This document shows, piece after piece, positions 38,801 through 50,786 of a DNA stretch of 64,000 bases; position 1 is the stretch's first letter; every line of letters begins with the position of its first letter. Below the pieces are notes generated by a model. The model was not told the DNA's origin. It worked only from the letters and a program-made list of their open reading frames with translations, and made no database searches. The translations under genes were made by a program, and so were the position numbers. The stretch lies in assembly GCA_946902985.2 (NCBI GenBank), contig OX336397.1:188050813-188114812 (forward strand), in the 5' to 3' direction. The DNA is from Meconema thalassinum (taxonomy: Eukaryota > Arthropoda > Insecta > Orthoptera > Tettigoniidae).

Positions 38801-40183
38801 CCTTCCTGTGTATGGCTGGGCATCTGATATTCAGAGGAGGCCCTAGTAAGGTTTCCAAGAGGTGCGAGAGCTCATTGTGGCGCCCCCTCAACTGTATGGC
38901 TGGGCATCTTATATTCAGAGGGGGCCTTAACAAGGTCTCTAAGGTGTGTGAGAGCTCATTCTGGTTACCCCCTCCCCTGTATGGCTGGGCATCTTATATC
39001 CAGAGTCGGCCCTAGCAAGGTTTCCAGGGGGTGTGAGAGCTCATTGTGGTGCCCCCTCAACTGTATGGCCGGGCATCTTATATTCAGAGGGGGCCCTAGC
39101 AAGGTTTCCAGGAGGTGCAAGAGCTCATTGAGGCGCCCCCTCCCCCGTATGGCTGGGCATCTTATATTCAGAGGGGGCCCTAGCAAGGCTTCCAGGAGTT
39201 GCGAGAGCTCATTATGGTGCCCCCTCCCCTGTATGGCTGGGCATCTTGTATTCAGAAGGGGCCCTAGCAAGAATTCCAGGAGGTGCGAGAGCTCACTGTG
39301 GTGCCCCCTCACCCGTATGGCTGGGCATCTTATATTCAGAGGGGGCCCTAGCAAGAATTCCAGGAGGTGCGAGAGCTCATTGAGGTGCCCCCTCCCCCGT
39401 ATGGCTGGGCATCTTATATTCAGAGGGGGCCCTAGCAAGGCTTCCAGGAGTTGCAAGAGCTCATTATGGTGCCCCCTGCCCTGTATGGCTGGGCATCTTA
39501 TATTCAGAGGGGGCCCTAGCAAGGTTTCCAGGAGGTGCGAGAGCTCATTGTGGCGCCCTCTCCCCTGTATGGCTGGGTGTCTTATATTCAGAGGGGGCAG
39601 TATCAAGGTCTCTAGGGCGTTCGAGAGCTCATGGTGGCACCCTCTCCCCTGTATGGCCGGGTATCTTATATTCAGAGGGGGCCCTAGCAAGATTTCCAAG
39701 GGGTGTGAGACCTCATTGTGGCGCCCCCTCCCCGTTTTGGCTGGGCATCATATAAAATCAGAGGGGCCCCTAGCAAGGTTTCCAGCGGGTGTGAGAGCTC
39801 ATTGTGGTGCCCCCTGTCCTGTATGGCCGGGCATCTTATATTCAGAGGGGGCCCTAGCAAGGTTTCCAGGGGAAACGAGAGCTCATTGTGGTCCCCCCTC
39901 CCCTGTATGGCTGGGCATCTTATATTCAGAGGGGGCCCTAGCAAGGCTTCTAAGAGTTGCGAGAGCTCATTGGGGAGCCCCTTCCCCTGTATGGCTGGGC
40001 ATCTTATATTCAGAGGGTCCCTAGCAAGGTTTCCAGGAGGTGCGAGAGCTCATTGTGGTGCCCCCTCCCCTGTATGGCTGGGCATCTTATATTCAGAGGG
40101 GGCCCTAGCAAGGTCTCTAGGGAATGTGAGAGCTCATTCTGGTGCCCCCTCCCCTGTATGGCTGGGCATCTTATATTCAGAGG
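29861..40183. repeat. Higher-order repeat, about 10.29-kb period, copy 2
   Basis: This is the second copy of the 10.3-kb block. Relative to copy 1 it carries three extra monomers between about 36.9 and 37.2 kb and has different poly-G lengths at equivalent sites: 8 against 14 near 31.5/21.2 kb, 12 against 15 near 34.9/24.6 kb, 14 against 18 near 35.3/25.0 kb, 10 against 13 near 38.4/27.9 kb and 15 against 11 near 38.8/28.2 kb. Scattered single-base differences are also present, so this pair looks older than the 6.4-kb pair. Confidence 0.9.
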
Positions 40184-40249
40184 GGGCCCTAGCAAGGTTT
40201 CCAAGAGGTGCGGGAGCTCATTCTGATGCCCCCTCCCCTGTATGGCTGG

Positions 40250-41593
40250 GCATCTTATATTCAGAGGGGGCTCTAGCAAGGTTTCCAGGAGGTGAGAGTG
40301 CTCATTGTGGTGCCCCCTCCCCTGTATGGCTGGGCATCTTATGTTCAGAAGGGGCCCTAGCAAGGTCTCTAAGGGGTGTGAGAGCTCATTGTGGAGCCCC
40401 CTCCCCTGTATGGCTGGGCATCTTATATTCAGAGGCGGCCCTAGCAAGGTTTCCAGGGGGTGTGAGAGCTCATTGTGGCGCCCCCTCGTCTGTATGGCCG
40501 GGCATTTTATATTCAGTGGGGGCCCTAGCAAGGTTTCCAGGAGGTGCGAGAGCTCATTGAGGTGCCCCTCCCCTTTATGGCTGGGCATCTTATATTCAGA
40601 GGGGGCCCTAGCATGGTCTCTAGGGAGTGTGAGAACTCATTGTGGTGCCCCCTCCCCTGTATGGCTGGGCATCTTTAATTCAGAGGGGGCCCTATCATGG
40701 CCTCTAGGGAGTGTGAGAACTCATTGTGGCACCCCCTCCGCTGTATGGCTGGGCATCTTATATTCAGTGGGGGCCCTAGCAAGGCCTCTAGGGGGTGTGA
40801 GAGCTCATGGTAGCGCTCCACCACTGTATGGCTGGGCATCTGATATTCAGAGGAGGCGATAGCAAGGTTTCCAGGTGGTGCGAGAGCTCATTGTTGTGCC
40901 CCCTCCCCTGTATGGCTGGGCATCTTATATTCAGAGGCGTCCCTAGCAAGGTTTCCAGGGGGTGTGAGAGCTCATTGTGGCGCCCCCTCAACTGTATGGC
41001 TGGGCATCTTTAATTCAGGGGGGGCCCTAGCATGGGTTTAGGGAGTGTGAGAACTCATTGTGGCGCCCCCTCCGCTGTATGGCTGGGCATCTAATATTCA
41101 GAGGGGGCCCTTGCAAGGTTTCCAGGAGGTGCGAGAGCTCATTGTTGTGCCCCCTCCCCTGTATGGCTGGGCATCTTATTTTCAGAAGGGGCCCTAGCAA
41201 GGCTTCTAGGAGTTGCGAGAGCTCATTGTGGTGCCCACTCCCCTGTATGGATGGGCATCTTATATTCAGAGGGGACCCTAGCAAGGTTTCCAGGAGGTGC
41301 GAGTGCTCATTGTGGTGCCCCCTCCCCTGTATGGCTGGGCATCTTATATTCAGAAGAGGCCCTAGCAAGGTCTCTAGGGGGTGTGAGAGCTCATTGTGGA
41401 GCCCCCTCCCCTGTATGACTGGGCATCTTATATTCAGAGGCGGCCCTAGCAAGGTTTCCAGGGGGTGTGAGAGCTCATTGTGGCGCCCCCTCGTCTGTAT
41501 GGCCGGGCATTTTATATTCAGTGGGGGCCCTAGCAAGGTTTCCAGGAGGTGCGAGAGCTCATTGAGGTGCCCCTCCCCTTTATGGCTGGGCAT
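40250..41593. repeat. Local higher-order repeat, 1,005-bp offset (about 12 monomers)
   Basis: Monomers at about 40,250-40,588 recur in the same order at about 41,255-41,593, an offset of 1,005 bp (12 x 84 minus 3). The shared segment includes a shortened junction reading GAGGTGCCCCTCCCC at 40,558 and 41,563. The monomers between the two segments differ. A smaller 168-bp dimer pattern of the same kind is visible at about 46,200-46,540. Confidence 0.7.
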
Positions 41594-42919
41594 CTTATAT
41601 TCAGAGGGGCCCTAGCAAGGTTTCCAGGTGGTGCGAGAGTTCATTGTAGCGCCCCCTCCCCTGTATGGCCGGGTATCTTATATTCAGAGGGGGCCCTAGC
41701 AAGGTGACCGGGGGGTTCGAGAGCTCATGGTGGCACCCTCTCCCCGGTATGGCCGGGTATCTTATATTCAGAAGGGGCCCTAGCAAGATTTCCAAAGGGT
41801 GTGAGACCACATTGTGGCGCCCCCTCCCCGTTTTGGCTGGGCATCTTATCAAATCAGAGGGGCCCCTAGCAAGGTTTCCATCGGGGGTTAGAGCTCATTG
41901 TGGTGCCCCCTGTCCTGTATGGCCGGGCATCTTATATTCAGAGGGGGCCCTAGCAAGGTTTCCAGGGGATACGAGAGCTCATTGTCGTGCCCCCTCCCCT
42001 TTATGGCTGAGCATCTTATAATCAGAGGGGGCCCTAGCAAGGTTTCTAGGAATTGCGAGAGCTCATTGTGGTGCCCCTTTCCCTGTAAGGCTGGGCATCT
42101 TATATTCATAGGGGGCCCTAGCAAAGTTTTCAGGGGGTGCGAGAGCTCATTGTGGTACCCCCTCCCCCGTATGGCTGGGCATCTTATTCTCAGAGGCGGC
42201 CATAGCAAAGTTTCCAGGGGGTTCGAAAGCTCATTGAGGTGCCCCCACCCCTGAATGGCTGGGCATCTTATAATCAGAGGGGACCCTAGCAATGTTTCCA
42301 GGGCGTGCGAGAGCTCATTGTGGCGCCCCTTACTCTGTATGGCTGTGCATCTTATATTCAGAGGGTGCTCTAGCAAGGTTTCCAGGGGGGCGAGAGCACA
42401 TTGTGGGGCCCCCTCCCTTTTATGGCTGGGCATCTTATATTCAGGGGGGACCCTAGCAAGGTTTCCAGGGCGTGCGAGAACTCATTGTGGCGCCCCTTAC
42501 TCTGTATGGCTGTGCATCTTATATTCAGAGGGTGGCCTAGCAAGGTTTCCAGGGGGGGGGGGGGGGGCGAGAGCATATTGTAGCGCCCCTTCCTGTGTAT
42601 GGCTGGGCATCTTTTATTCAGAGGGGGCCCTAGCAAGGTTTCCAGGAGGTGCGAGAGTTCATTGTCGGGCCCCCTCCCCTGTATGGCTGGGCATCTTATA
42701 TTCAGAGGAGGCCCTAGCAAGGTCTCTAGGGGGTGCGAGAGCTCATTTTGGGGCCCCCTCCCCTGTATGGCTGGGCATCTTATATTCAGTGGGTGCCCTA
42801 GCAAGGTTTCCAGGCGGGGGCGAGAGCATATTGTAGCGCCCCTTCCTGTGTATGGCTGGGCATCTTATATTCAGAGGAGGCCCTAGCAAGGTCTCTAGGG
42901 GGTGCGAGAGCTCATTGTG

Positions 42920-42934
42920 CCCCCCCCCCCCCCC
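42920..42934. repeat. Poly-C tract (15 C)
   Basis: The C-rich end of one monomer has become a run of 15 C after CTCATTGTG, replacing the usual interrupted CCCCCTCCCC. Shorter runs of 11 C occur near 47,203, 49,884 and 52,985. Slippage in the C-rich end is the likely source. Confidence 0.85.
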
Positions 42935-45900
42935 TGTATGGCTGGGCATCTTATATTCAGAGGGTGCCCTAGCAAGGTTTCCAGGGGGGGGGGGCAAGAG
43001 CATATTGTAGCGCCCCTTCCTGTGTATGGCTGGGCATCTGATATTCAGAGGGGGCCCTAGCAAGGTTTCCAGATGGTGCGAGAGCTCATTGTGGCGCCCC
43101 CTCCCCTGTATGGCTGGGCATCTAATATTCAGAACAGGCCCTAGCAAGGTTTCCAGGGGGTGTGAGAGCTCATTGTGGTGCCCCCTCACCTGTATGGACG
43201 GGCATCTTATATTCAGAGGGGGCCCTAGCAAGGTTTCCAGGAGGTGCAAGAGCTCATTGAGGCGCCCCCTCCCCCGTATGGCTGGGCATCTTATATTCAG
43301 AGGGGGCCCAAGCAAGGCTTCCAGGAGTTGCGAGAGCTCATTGTGGTGCCCCCTCCCCTGTATGGCTGGGCATCTTATATTCAGAGGGGACCTAGCAAGG
43401 TTTCCAGGAGGTGCGAGAGCTCACTGTGGTACCCCCTCCCCTGTATGGCTGGGCATCTTATATTCAGAGTGGGCCCTAGCAAGGTTTCCAGGAGGTGCGA
43501 GAGCTCATTGTGGCGCCCTCTCCCCTGTATGGCTGGGCATCTTATATTCAGAGGGGGCCCTATCAAGGTCTATAGGGGGTTCGAGAGCTCATGGTGGCAC
43601 CCTCTCCCCTGCATGGCCGGGTATCTTATATTCAGAGGGGGCCCTAGCAAGATTTCCAAGGGGTGTGAGACCTCATTGTGGCGCCCCCTCCCCGTTTTGG
43701 CTGGGCATCTTATAAAATCAGAGGGGCCCCTAGCAAGGTTTCCAGCGGGTGTGAGAGCTCAATGTGGTGCCCCCTGTGCAGTATGGCTGGGCATCTGATA
43801 TTCAGAGGGTGCCCTAGCAAGGTTTCGAGGGGATACGAGAGCTCATTGTGGCGCCCCCTCCCCTGTATGGCTGGGCTTCTTATATTTAGAGGGGGACCTA
43901 GCAAGGCTTCTAGGAGTTGCGGGAGTTCATTGTGGTGCCCCCTCCCCTGTATGGCTGGGCATCTTATATTCAGAGGGGGCCCTAGCATGGTTCCCATGAG
44001 GTGCGAGAGCTCATTGTGGTGCCCCCTCCCCTGTATGGCTGGGCATCTTATATTCAGATGGGTACCAACAAGGTCTCTAAGGAGTGTTAAAGCTCATTCT
44101 GGTTACCCCCTCCCCTGTATGGCTGGGCATCTTATATTCAGAGGCGGCCCTAGCAAGTTTTCCAGGGGGTGTGAGAGCTCATTGTGGCGCCCCCTCCCCT
44201 GTATGGCTGGGCATCTTATATTCAGAGGGGGCCCTAGCAAGGCTTCCAGGAGTTGCGAGAGCCCATTGTGGTGCCCCCTCGCCTGTATGGCCGGGCATCT
44301 TACATTCAGAGGGGGCTCTAGCAAGGTTTCCAGGAGGTGCGAGAGCTCATTGAGGCGCCCCTTCCCCTGTATGGCTGGGCATCTTATATTCAGAGGGGGC
44401 CCTAGCAAGGCTTCCAGGAGTTGCGAGAGCTCATTGTGGTGCCCCCTCCCCTGTATGGCTGGGCATCTTATATTCAGAGGGGGCCCTAGCAAGGACTCTA
44501 GGGTGTGTGAGAGCTCACTGTGGTGCCCACTCCCCTGTATGGCTGGGCATCTTATTTTCAGAGGGGGCCCTAACAAGGTCTCTAGGGGTCTGAGAGCTCA
44601 TTGTGGTGCCCCCTCCTCTGTATGGCTGGGCATCTTATATTCAGAGGCGGCCCTAGCAAGGTTTCCAGGGGGTGTGAGAGCTCATTGTGGCGCTCCTCGT
44701 CTGTATGGCCGGGCATCTTATATTCAGAGGGGGACCTAGCAAGTTTTCCAGGAGGTGCGAGAGCTCATTAAGGCGCCCCCTCCCCTGTATGGCTGGGCAT
44801 CTTATATTCAGAGGCGGCCCTAGCAAAGTTTCCAGGGGGTGTGAGAGCTCATTGTGGCGCCCCTCGCTGTATGGCCGGGCATCTTATATTCAGAGGGGGC
44901 CCTAGCAAGGTTTCCAGGAGGTGCGAGAGCTCATTTAGGCGCCCCCTCCCCTTTATGACTGGGCATCATATATTCAGAGGGGGCCCTAGCAAGGTTTCCA
45001 GGTGGAGCGAGAGCTCATTGTGGCGCCTCCTCCCCTGTATGGCCGGGTATCTTATATTCAGAGAGGGCCCTAGCAAGGTGACCGGGGGGTTCGAGAGCTC
45101 ATGGTGGCACCCTCTCCCCTGTATGGCGGGGTATCTTATATTCAGAGGGGGCCCTAGCAAGATTTCCAAGGGGTGTGAGACCTCATTGTGGTGCCCCCTC
45201 CCCGTTTTGGCTGGGCATCTTATAAAATCAGAGGGGCCCCTAGCAAGGTTTCCAGCGGGTGTGAGAGCTTATTGTGGTGCCCCCTGCCCTGTATGGCCGG
45301 GCATCTTATATTCAGAGGGGGCCCTAGCAAGGTTTCCAGGGGATATGAGAGCTCATTGTGGTGCCCCCTCCCCTGTATGGATGGGCATCTTATATTCAGA
45401 GGGGGCCCTAGCAAGGCTTCTAAGAGTTGCGAGAGCTCATTGTGGTGCCCCCTCCCCTGTGTGGCTGGGCATCTTATATTCAGAGGGGGCCCTAGCAAGG
45501 TTTCCAGGAGGTGCGAGAGCTCATTGTGGTGCCCCCTCCCCTGTATGGCTGGGCATCTTATATTCAGAGGGGCCCTAGCAAGGTCTCTAGGGAGTGTGAG
45601 AGCTCATTCTGGTGCCCCCTCCCCTGTATGGCTGTGCATCTTATATTCAGGGGCGGCCCTAGCAAGGTTTCCAGGGGGTGTGAGAGCTCATTGAGGTGCC
45701 CCCTCGCCTGTATGGCCGGGCATCTTATATTCAGAGGGGGCCCTAGCAAGGTTTCCAGGAGGTGCGAGAGCTCATTGAGGCGCCCCCTCCCCTGTATGGC
45801 TGGCATCTTATATTCAGAGGGGGCCCTAGCAAGGCTTCCAGGAGTTGCGAGAGCTCATTGTGGTGCCCCCTCCCCTGTATGGCTGGGCATCTTATATTCA

Positions 45901-47684
45901 GAGGGGGCCCTAGCAAGGTTTCCAAGAGGTGCGAGAGCTCATTGAGCTGCTCCCTCCCCTGTATGGCTGGGCATCTTATATTCAGAGGGGGCCCTAGCAA
46001 GGCTTCCAGGAGTTGCGAGAGCTCATTGTGGTGCCCCCTCCCCTGTATGGCTGGGCATCTTATATTCCGAGGGGGCCCTAGCAAGGTTTCCAAGAGGTGC
46101 GAGAGCTCATTGTGGTGCCCCCTCCCCTGTATGGCTGGGCATCGTATATTCAGACGCGGCCCTAGCAAGGTTTCCAGGGGGTGTGAGAGCTCATTGTGGC
46201 GCCCTTTCGTCTGTATGGCCGGGCACCTTATATTCAGTGGGGGCCCTAACAAGGTTTCCAGAAGGTGCGAGAGCTCATTGAGGCGCCCCCTCTCCTTTAT
46301 GGCTGGGCATCTTATATTCAGAGGGGACCCTAGCAAGGTTTCCAGGGGGTGTGAGAGCTCATTGTGGCGCCCCCTCGTCTGTATGGCCGGGCACCATATA
46401 TTCAGTGGGGGCCCTAACAAGGTTTCCAGAAGGTGCGAGAGCTCATTGAGGCGCCCCCCCCCCTTTATGGCTGGGCATCTTATATTCAGAGGGGACCCTA
46501 GCAAGGTTTCCAAGTGGTGCGAGAGCTCATTGTGGCGCCCCCTCCCCTGTATGGCCGGGTATCTTATATTCAGAGGGGGCCCTAGCAAAGTGATCGGGGG
46601 TTAGAGAGCTCATGGTGGCACCCTCTCCCCTGTATGGCCGGGTATATAATATTAAGAGGGGGCCCTAGCAAGATTTCCAAGGGGTGTGAGACCTCATTGT
46701 GGCGCCCCCTCCCCGTTTTGGCTGGGCATCATATTATCAGAGGGCCCCTAGCAAGGTTTCCAGCGGGTGTGAGAGCTCATTGTGATGCCCTCTGTCCTGT
46801 ATGGCCGGGCGTCTTATATTCAGAGGGGGCCTAGCGAGGTTTCCAGGGGATACGAGAGCTCATTGTGGCGCCCCCTCGCCTTGATGGCTTGGCATCTTAA
46901 ATTCAGAGGCGGCCCTAGCAAGGTTTCCAGGAGGTGCAAGTGCTCATTGTGGTGCCCCCTCCCCTGAAAGGCTGGGCATCTTATATTCAGAAGGGGTCCT
47001 AGCGAGGTTTCCAGATGGTGCGAGAGCTCATTGTGGCTCCCCCTCCCTTGTATGGCGGGGCATCTTATATTCAGAGGGGCCATAGCAAAGTTGCCAGGGG
47101 ATGTGATATATTATTGTGGCGCCCCCTCCTCTGTATGGCTGGGCATCCTATATTCATAGGCGGCCCTAGCAAGGTTTCCAGGGGGTGAGAGAGCTCATTG
47201 TGCCCCCCCCCCCTGTATGGCTAGGCATCTTATATTCAGAGTGGGCCCGAGCGAGGTTTCCAGATGGTGCGAGAGCTGATTGTGGTGCCACCTCCCCTGT
47301 ATGGCTGGGCATCTCATATTCAGAGGGGCCCTAGCGAGTTTCCAGATGGTGCGAGAGCTGATTGTGGTGCCCCCTCCCCTGTATGGCTGGGCATCGTATT
47401 TTCAGAGGGGCCCTAGCAAGGTTTCCAGATGGTGCGAGAGCTGATTGTGGCGCCCCCTCCCCTGTATGGCTGGGCATCATTTATTTCTGAGGGGGCCCTT
47501 AGCAAGGTTTCCAGGTGGTTCGAGAGCTCATTGTGGCGCCCCCTCTCCTGTGTGCCTGGGCACCTTATATTCAGAGTGGGCCCTAGCAAGGTTTCCAGGT
47601 GGTGTGAGAGCTCATTGTGGTGCCCCCTCCCCTGAATGGCTGGGCATCTTATATTTAAAGGGGGCCCTAGCAATATTTCCATGT

Positions 47685-50600
47685 GGTGTGAGAGCTCATT
47701 GTGGCGCCCCCTCCCCTGTATGGCTGGGCATCTTTTATTCAGAGGGGCCCAACAAGGTCTCTAAGGAGTGTGAGAGCTCATTCTGGTTACCCCCTCCCCT
47801 GTGTGGCTGGGCATCTTATATTCAGAGGCGGCCCTAGCAAGGTTTCCAGGGGGTGTGAGAGCTCATTGTGGCACCCCCTCGCCTGTATGGCCGGGCATCT
47901 TACTTTCAGAGGGGGCTCTAGCAAGGTTTCCGGGAGGTGCGAGAGCTCATTGGGGCGCCCCCTCCCCTGTATGGCTGGGCATCTTTTATTCAGAGTGGGC
48001 CCTAGCAAGGCTTCCAGGAGTTGCGAGAGCTCATTGTGGTGCCCCCTCCCCTGTATGGCTGGGCATCTTATATTCAGAGGGGGCCCTAGCAAGGTCTCTA
48101 GGGAGTGTGAGAGCTCACTGTGGTGCCCCCTCCCCTGTATGGCTGGGCATCTTATATTCAGAGGGGACCCTAGCAAGGTCTATAGGGGGTGTGAGAGCTC
48201 ATTGTTATGCCCCCTCCCCTGTATGGCTGGGCATATTATATTCAGAGGCGGCCCTAGCAAGGTTTCCAGGGGTTGTGAGAGCTCATTGTGGCGCCCCTCG
48301 TCTGTATGGCCGGGCATCTGATATTCAGAGGGGGCCCTAGCAAGTTTTCCAGGAGGTGCGAGAGCTCATTTAGGCGCCCCCTCCCCTTTATGGCTGGGCA
48401 TCATATATTCAGAGGGGGCCCTAGCAAGGTTTCCAGGTGGTGCGAGAGCTCATTGTGGCGCCCCCTCCCCTGTATGTCCGGGTATCTTATATTCAGAGAG
48501 GGCCCTAGCAAGGTGACCGGGGGGTTCGAGAGCTCATGGTGGCACCCTCTCCCCTGTATGGCTGGGCATCTTATATTCAGAGGGGGCCCTAGCAAGGTTT
48601 CCAGGAGGTGCGAGAGCTCATTGTGGTGCCCCCTCCCCTGTAGGGCTGGGCATCTTATATTCAGAGGGGGCCCTAGCAAGGTCTCTAGGGAGTGTGAGAG
48701 CTCATTCTGGTGCCCCCTCCCCTGTAAGGCTGGGCATCTTATATTCAGGGGCGGCCCAAGCAATGTTTCCATGGGGTGTGAGAGCTCATTGAGATGCCCC
48801 CTCGCCTGTATGGCCGGGCTTGTTATATTCAGAGGGGGGCCTAGCAAGGTTTCCAGGAGGTGCGAGTGCTCATTGAGGCGCCACCTCCCCTGTATGGCTG
48901 GGCATCTTATATTCAGAGGGGGCCCTAGCAAGGCTTCCAGGAGTTGCGAGAGCTCATTGTGGTGCCCCCTCCCCTGTATGGCTGGGCATCTTATATTCAG
49001 AGGGGGCCCTAGCAAGGTTTCCAAGAGGTGCGAGAGCTCATTGTGGTGCCCCCTCCCCTGTATGGCTGGGCATCTCATATTCAGAGGGGGCCCTAGCAAG
49101 GTCTCTAGGGGGTGTGAAAGCTCATTGTGGTGCCCCCTCCCCTGTATGGCTGGGCATCTTATATTCAGACGCGGCCCTAGCAAGGTTTCCAGGGGGTGTG
49201 AGAGCTCATTGTGGCGCCCCCTCGTCTGTATGGCCGGGCACCTTATATTCAGAGGGGGCCCTAACAAGGTTTCCAGGAGGTGCGAGAGCTCATTGAGGCG
49301 CCCCCTCTCCTTTATGGCTGGGCATCATATATTCAGGGGGGACCCTAGCAAGGTTTCCAGGGGGTGTGAGAGCTCATTGTGGCGCCCCCTCGTCTGTATG
49401 GCCGGGCATCTTATATTCAGAGGGGGCCTTGGCAAGGTTTCCAAGGGGTGTGAGAGCTCATTGTGGTGCCCCCTCCCCTGTATGGCGGGGCATCTTATAT
49501 TCAGAGGGGCCATAGCAAAGTTGCCAGGGGGTGTGATATATCATTGTGGCGCCCCCTCCTCTGTATGGCTGGGCATCCTATATTCAGAGGCGGCCCTAGC
49601 AAGGTTTCCAGGAGGTGCAAGTGCTTGTTGTGGTGCCCCCTCCCCTGAATGGCTGGGCATCTTATATTCAGAGGGGGTCCTAGCGAGGTTTCCAGATGGT
49701 GCGATAGCTCATTGTGGCTCCCCCTTCCCTGTATGGCGGGGCATCTTATATTCAGAGGGGCCATAGCAAAGTTGCCAGGGGGTGTGATATATCATTGTGG
49801 CGCCCCCTCCTCTGTATGGCTGGGCATCCTATATTCAGAGGCGGCCCTAGAAAGGTTTCCATGGGGTGAGAGAGCTCATTGTGCCCCCCCCCCCTGTATG
49901 GCTAGGCATCTTATATTCAGATTGGGCCTTAGCGTGGTTTCCAGATGGTGCGAGAGCTGATTGTGGTGCCACCTCCCCTGTATGGCTGGGCATCTCATAT
50001 TCAGAGGGGCCCTATCGAGTTTCCAGATGGTGCGAGAGCTGATTGTGGTGCCCCCTCCCCTGTATGGCTGGGTATCTTATATTCAGAGGGGCCCTAGCAA
50101 GGTTTCCATCTGGTGCGAGAGCTGATTGTGGCGTCCCCCTCCCCTGTATGGCTGGGCATCTTTTATTTCTGAGGGGGCCCTTAGCAAGGTTTCCAGGTGG
50201 TTCGAGAGCTCATTGTGGCGCCCCCTCCCCTGTGTGCCTGGGCACCTTATATTCAGAGTGGGCCCTAGCAAGGTTTCCAGGTGGTGTGAGAGCTCATTGT
50301 GGTGCCCCCTCCCCTGAATGGCTGGGCATCTTATATTCAGAGGGAGCCCTTGCAATGTTTCCATGTGGTGTGAGAGCTCATTTTGCCGCCCCCTCCCCTG
50401 TATGGCTGGGCATCTTATATTCAGAGGGGGCCCTGGCAAGGTTTCCAAGGGGTGTGAGAGCTCATTGTGGTGCCCCCTCCCCTGTATGGCTGGGCATCTT
50501 ATATTCAGAGGGGGCCCTAACAAGGTTTCAAGGAGGTACGGGAGCTCATAGTGGTGCCCCCTCCCCTGTATGGCTGGGCATCTTATATTCTGAGGGGGCC

Positions 50601-50786
50601 CTAGCAAGGTTTCCAGATGCTGCGAGAGCCCTTTATGGCGCCCTCTCCCCTGTATGGCTGGGCATCTTATATTCAGAGGGGGCCATGGCAATGTTTCCAG
50701 GGGGTGTGGGAGCTCATTGTGGTGCCCCCTCCCCTGAATGGCTGGGCATCTTATATTCAGAAGGGGCCCTATCAAGGTTTCCAGGC
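47685..50786. repeat. Higher-order repeat, 3,102-bp period, copy 1
   Basis: This block and the next are direct tandem duplicates at a constant offset of 3,102 bp, with no difference noticed over the compared stretches. The left boundary is visible as TGGTGTG at 47,684 against CGGTGTG at 50,786. The monomers are more diverged from the consensus than those on the left of the array, but the two copies of the block are the same. Confidence 0.92.
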
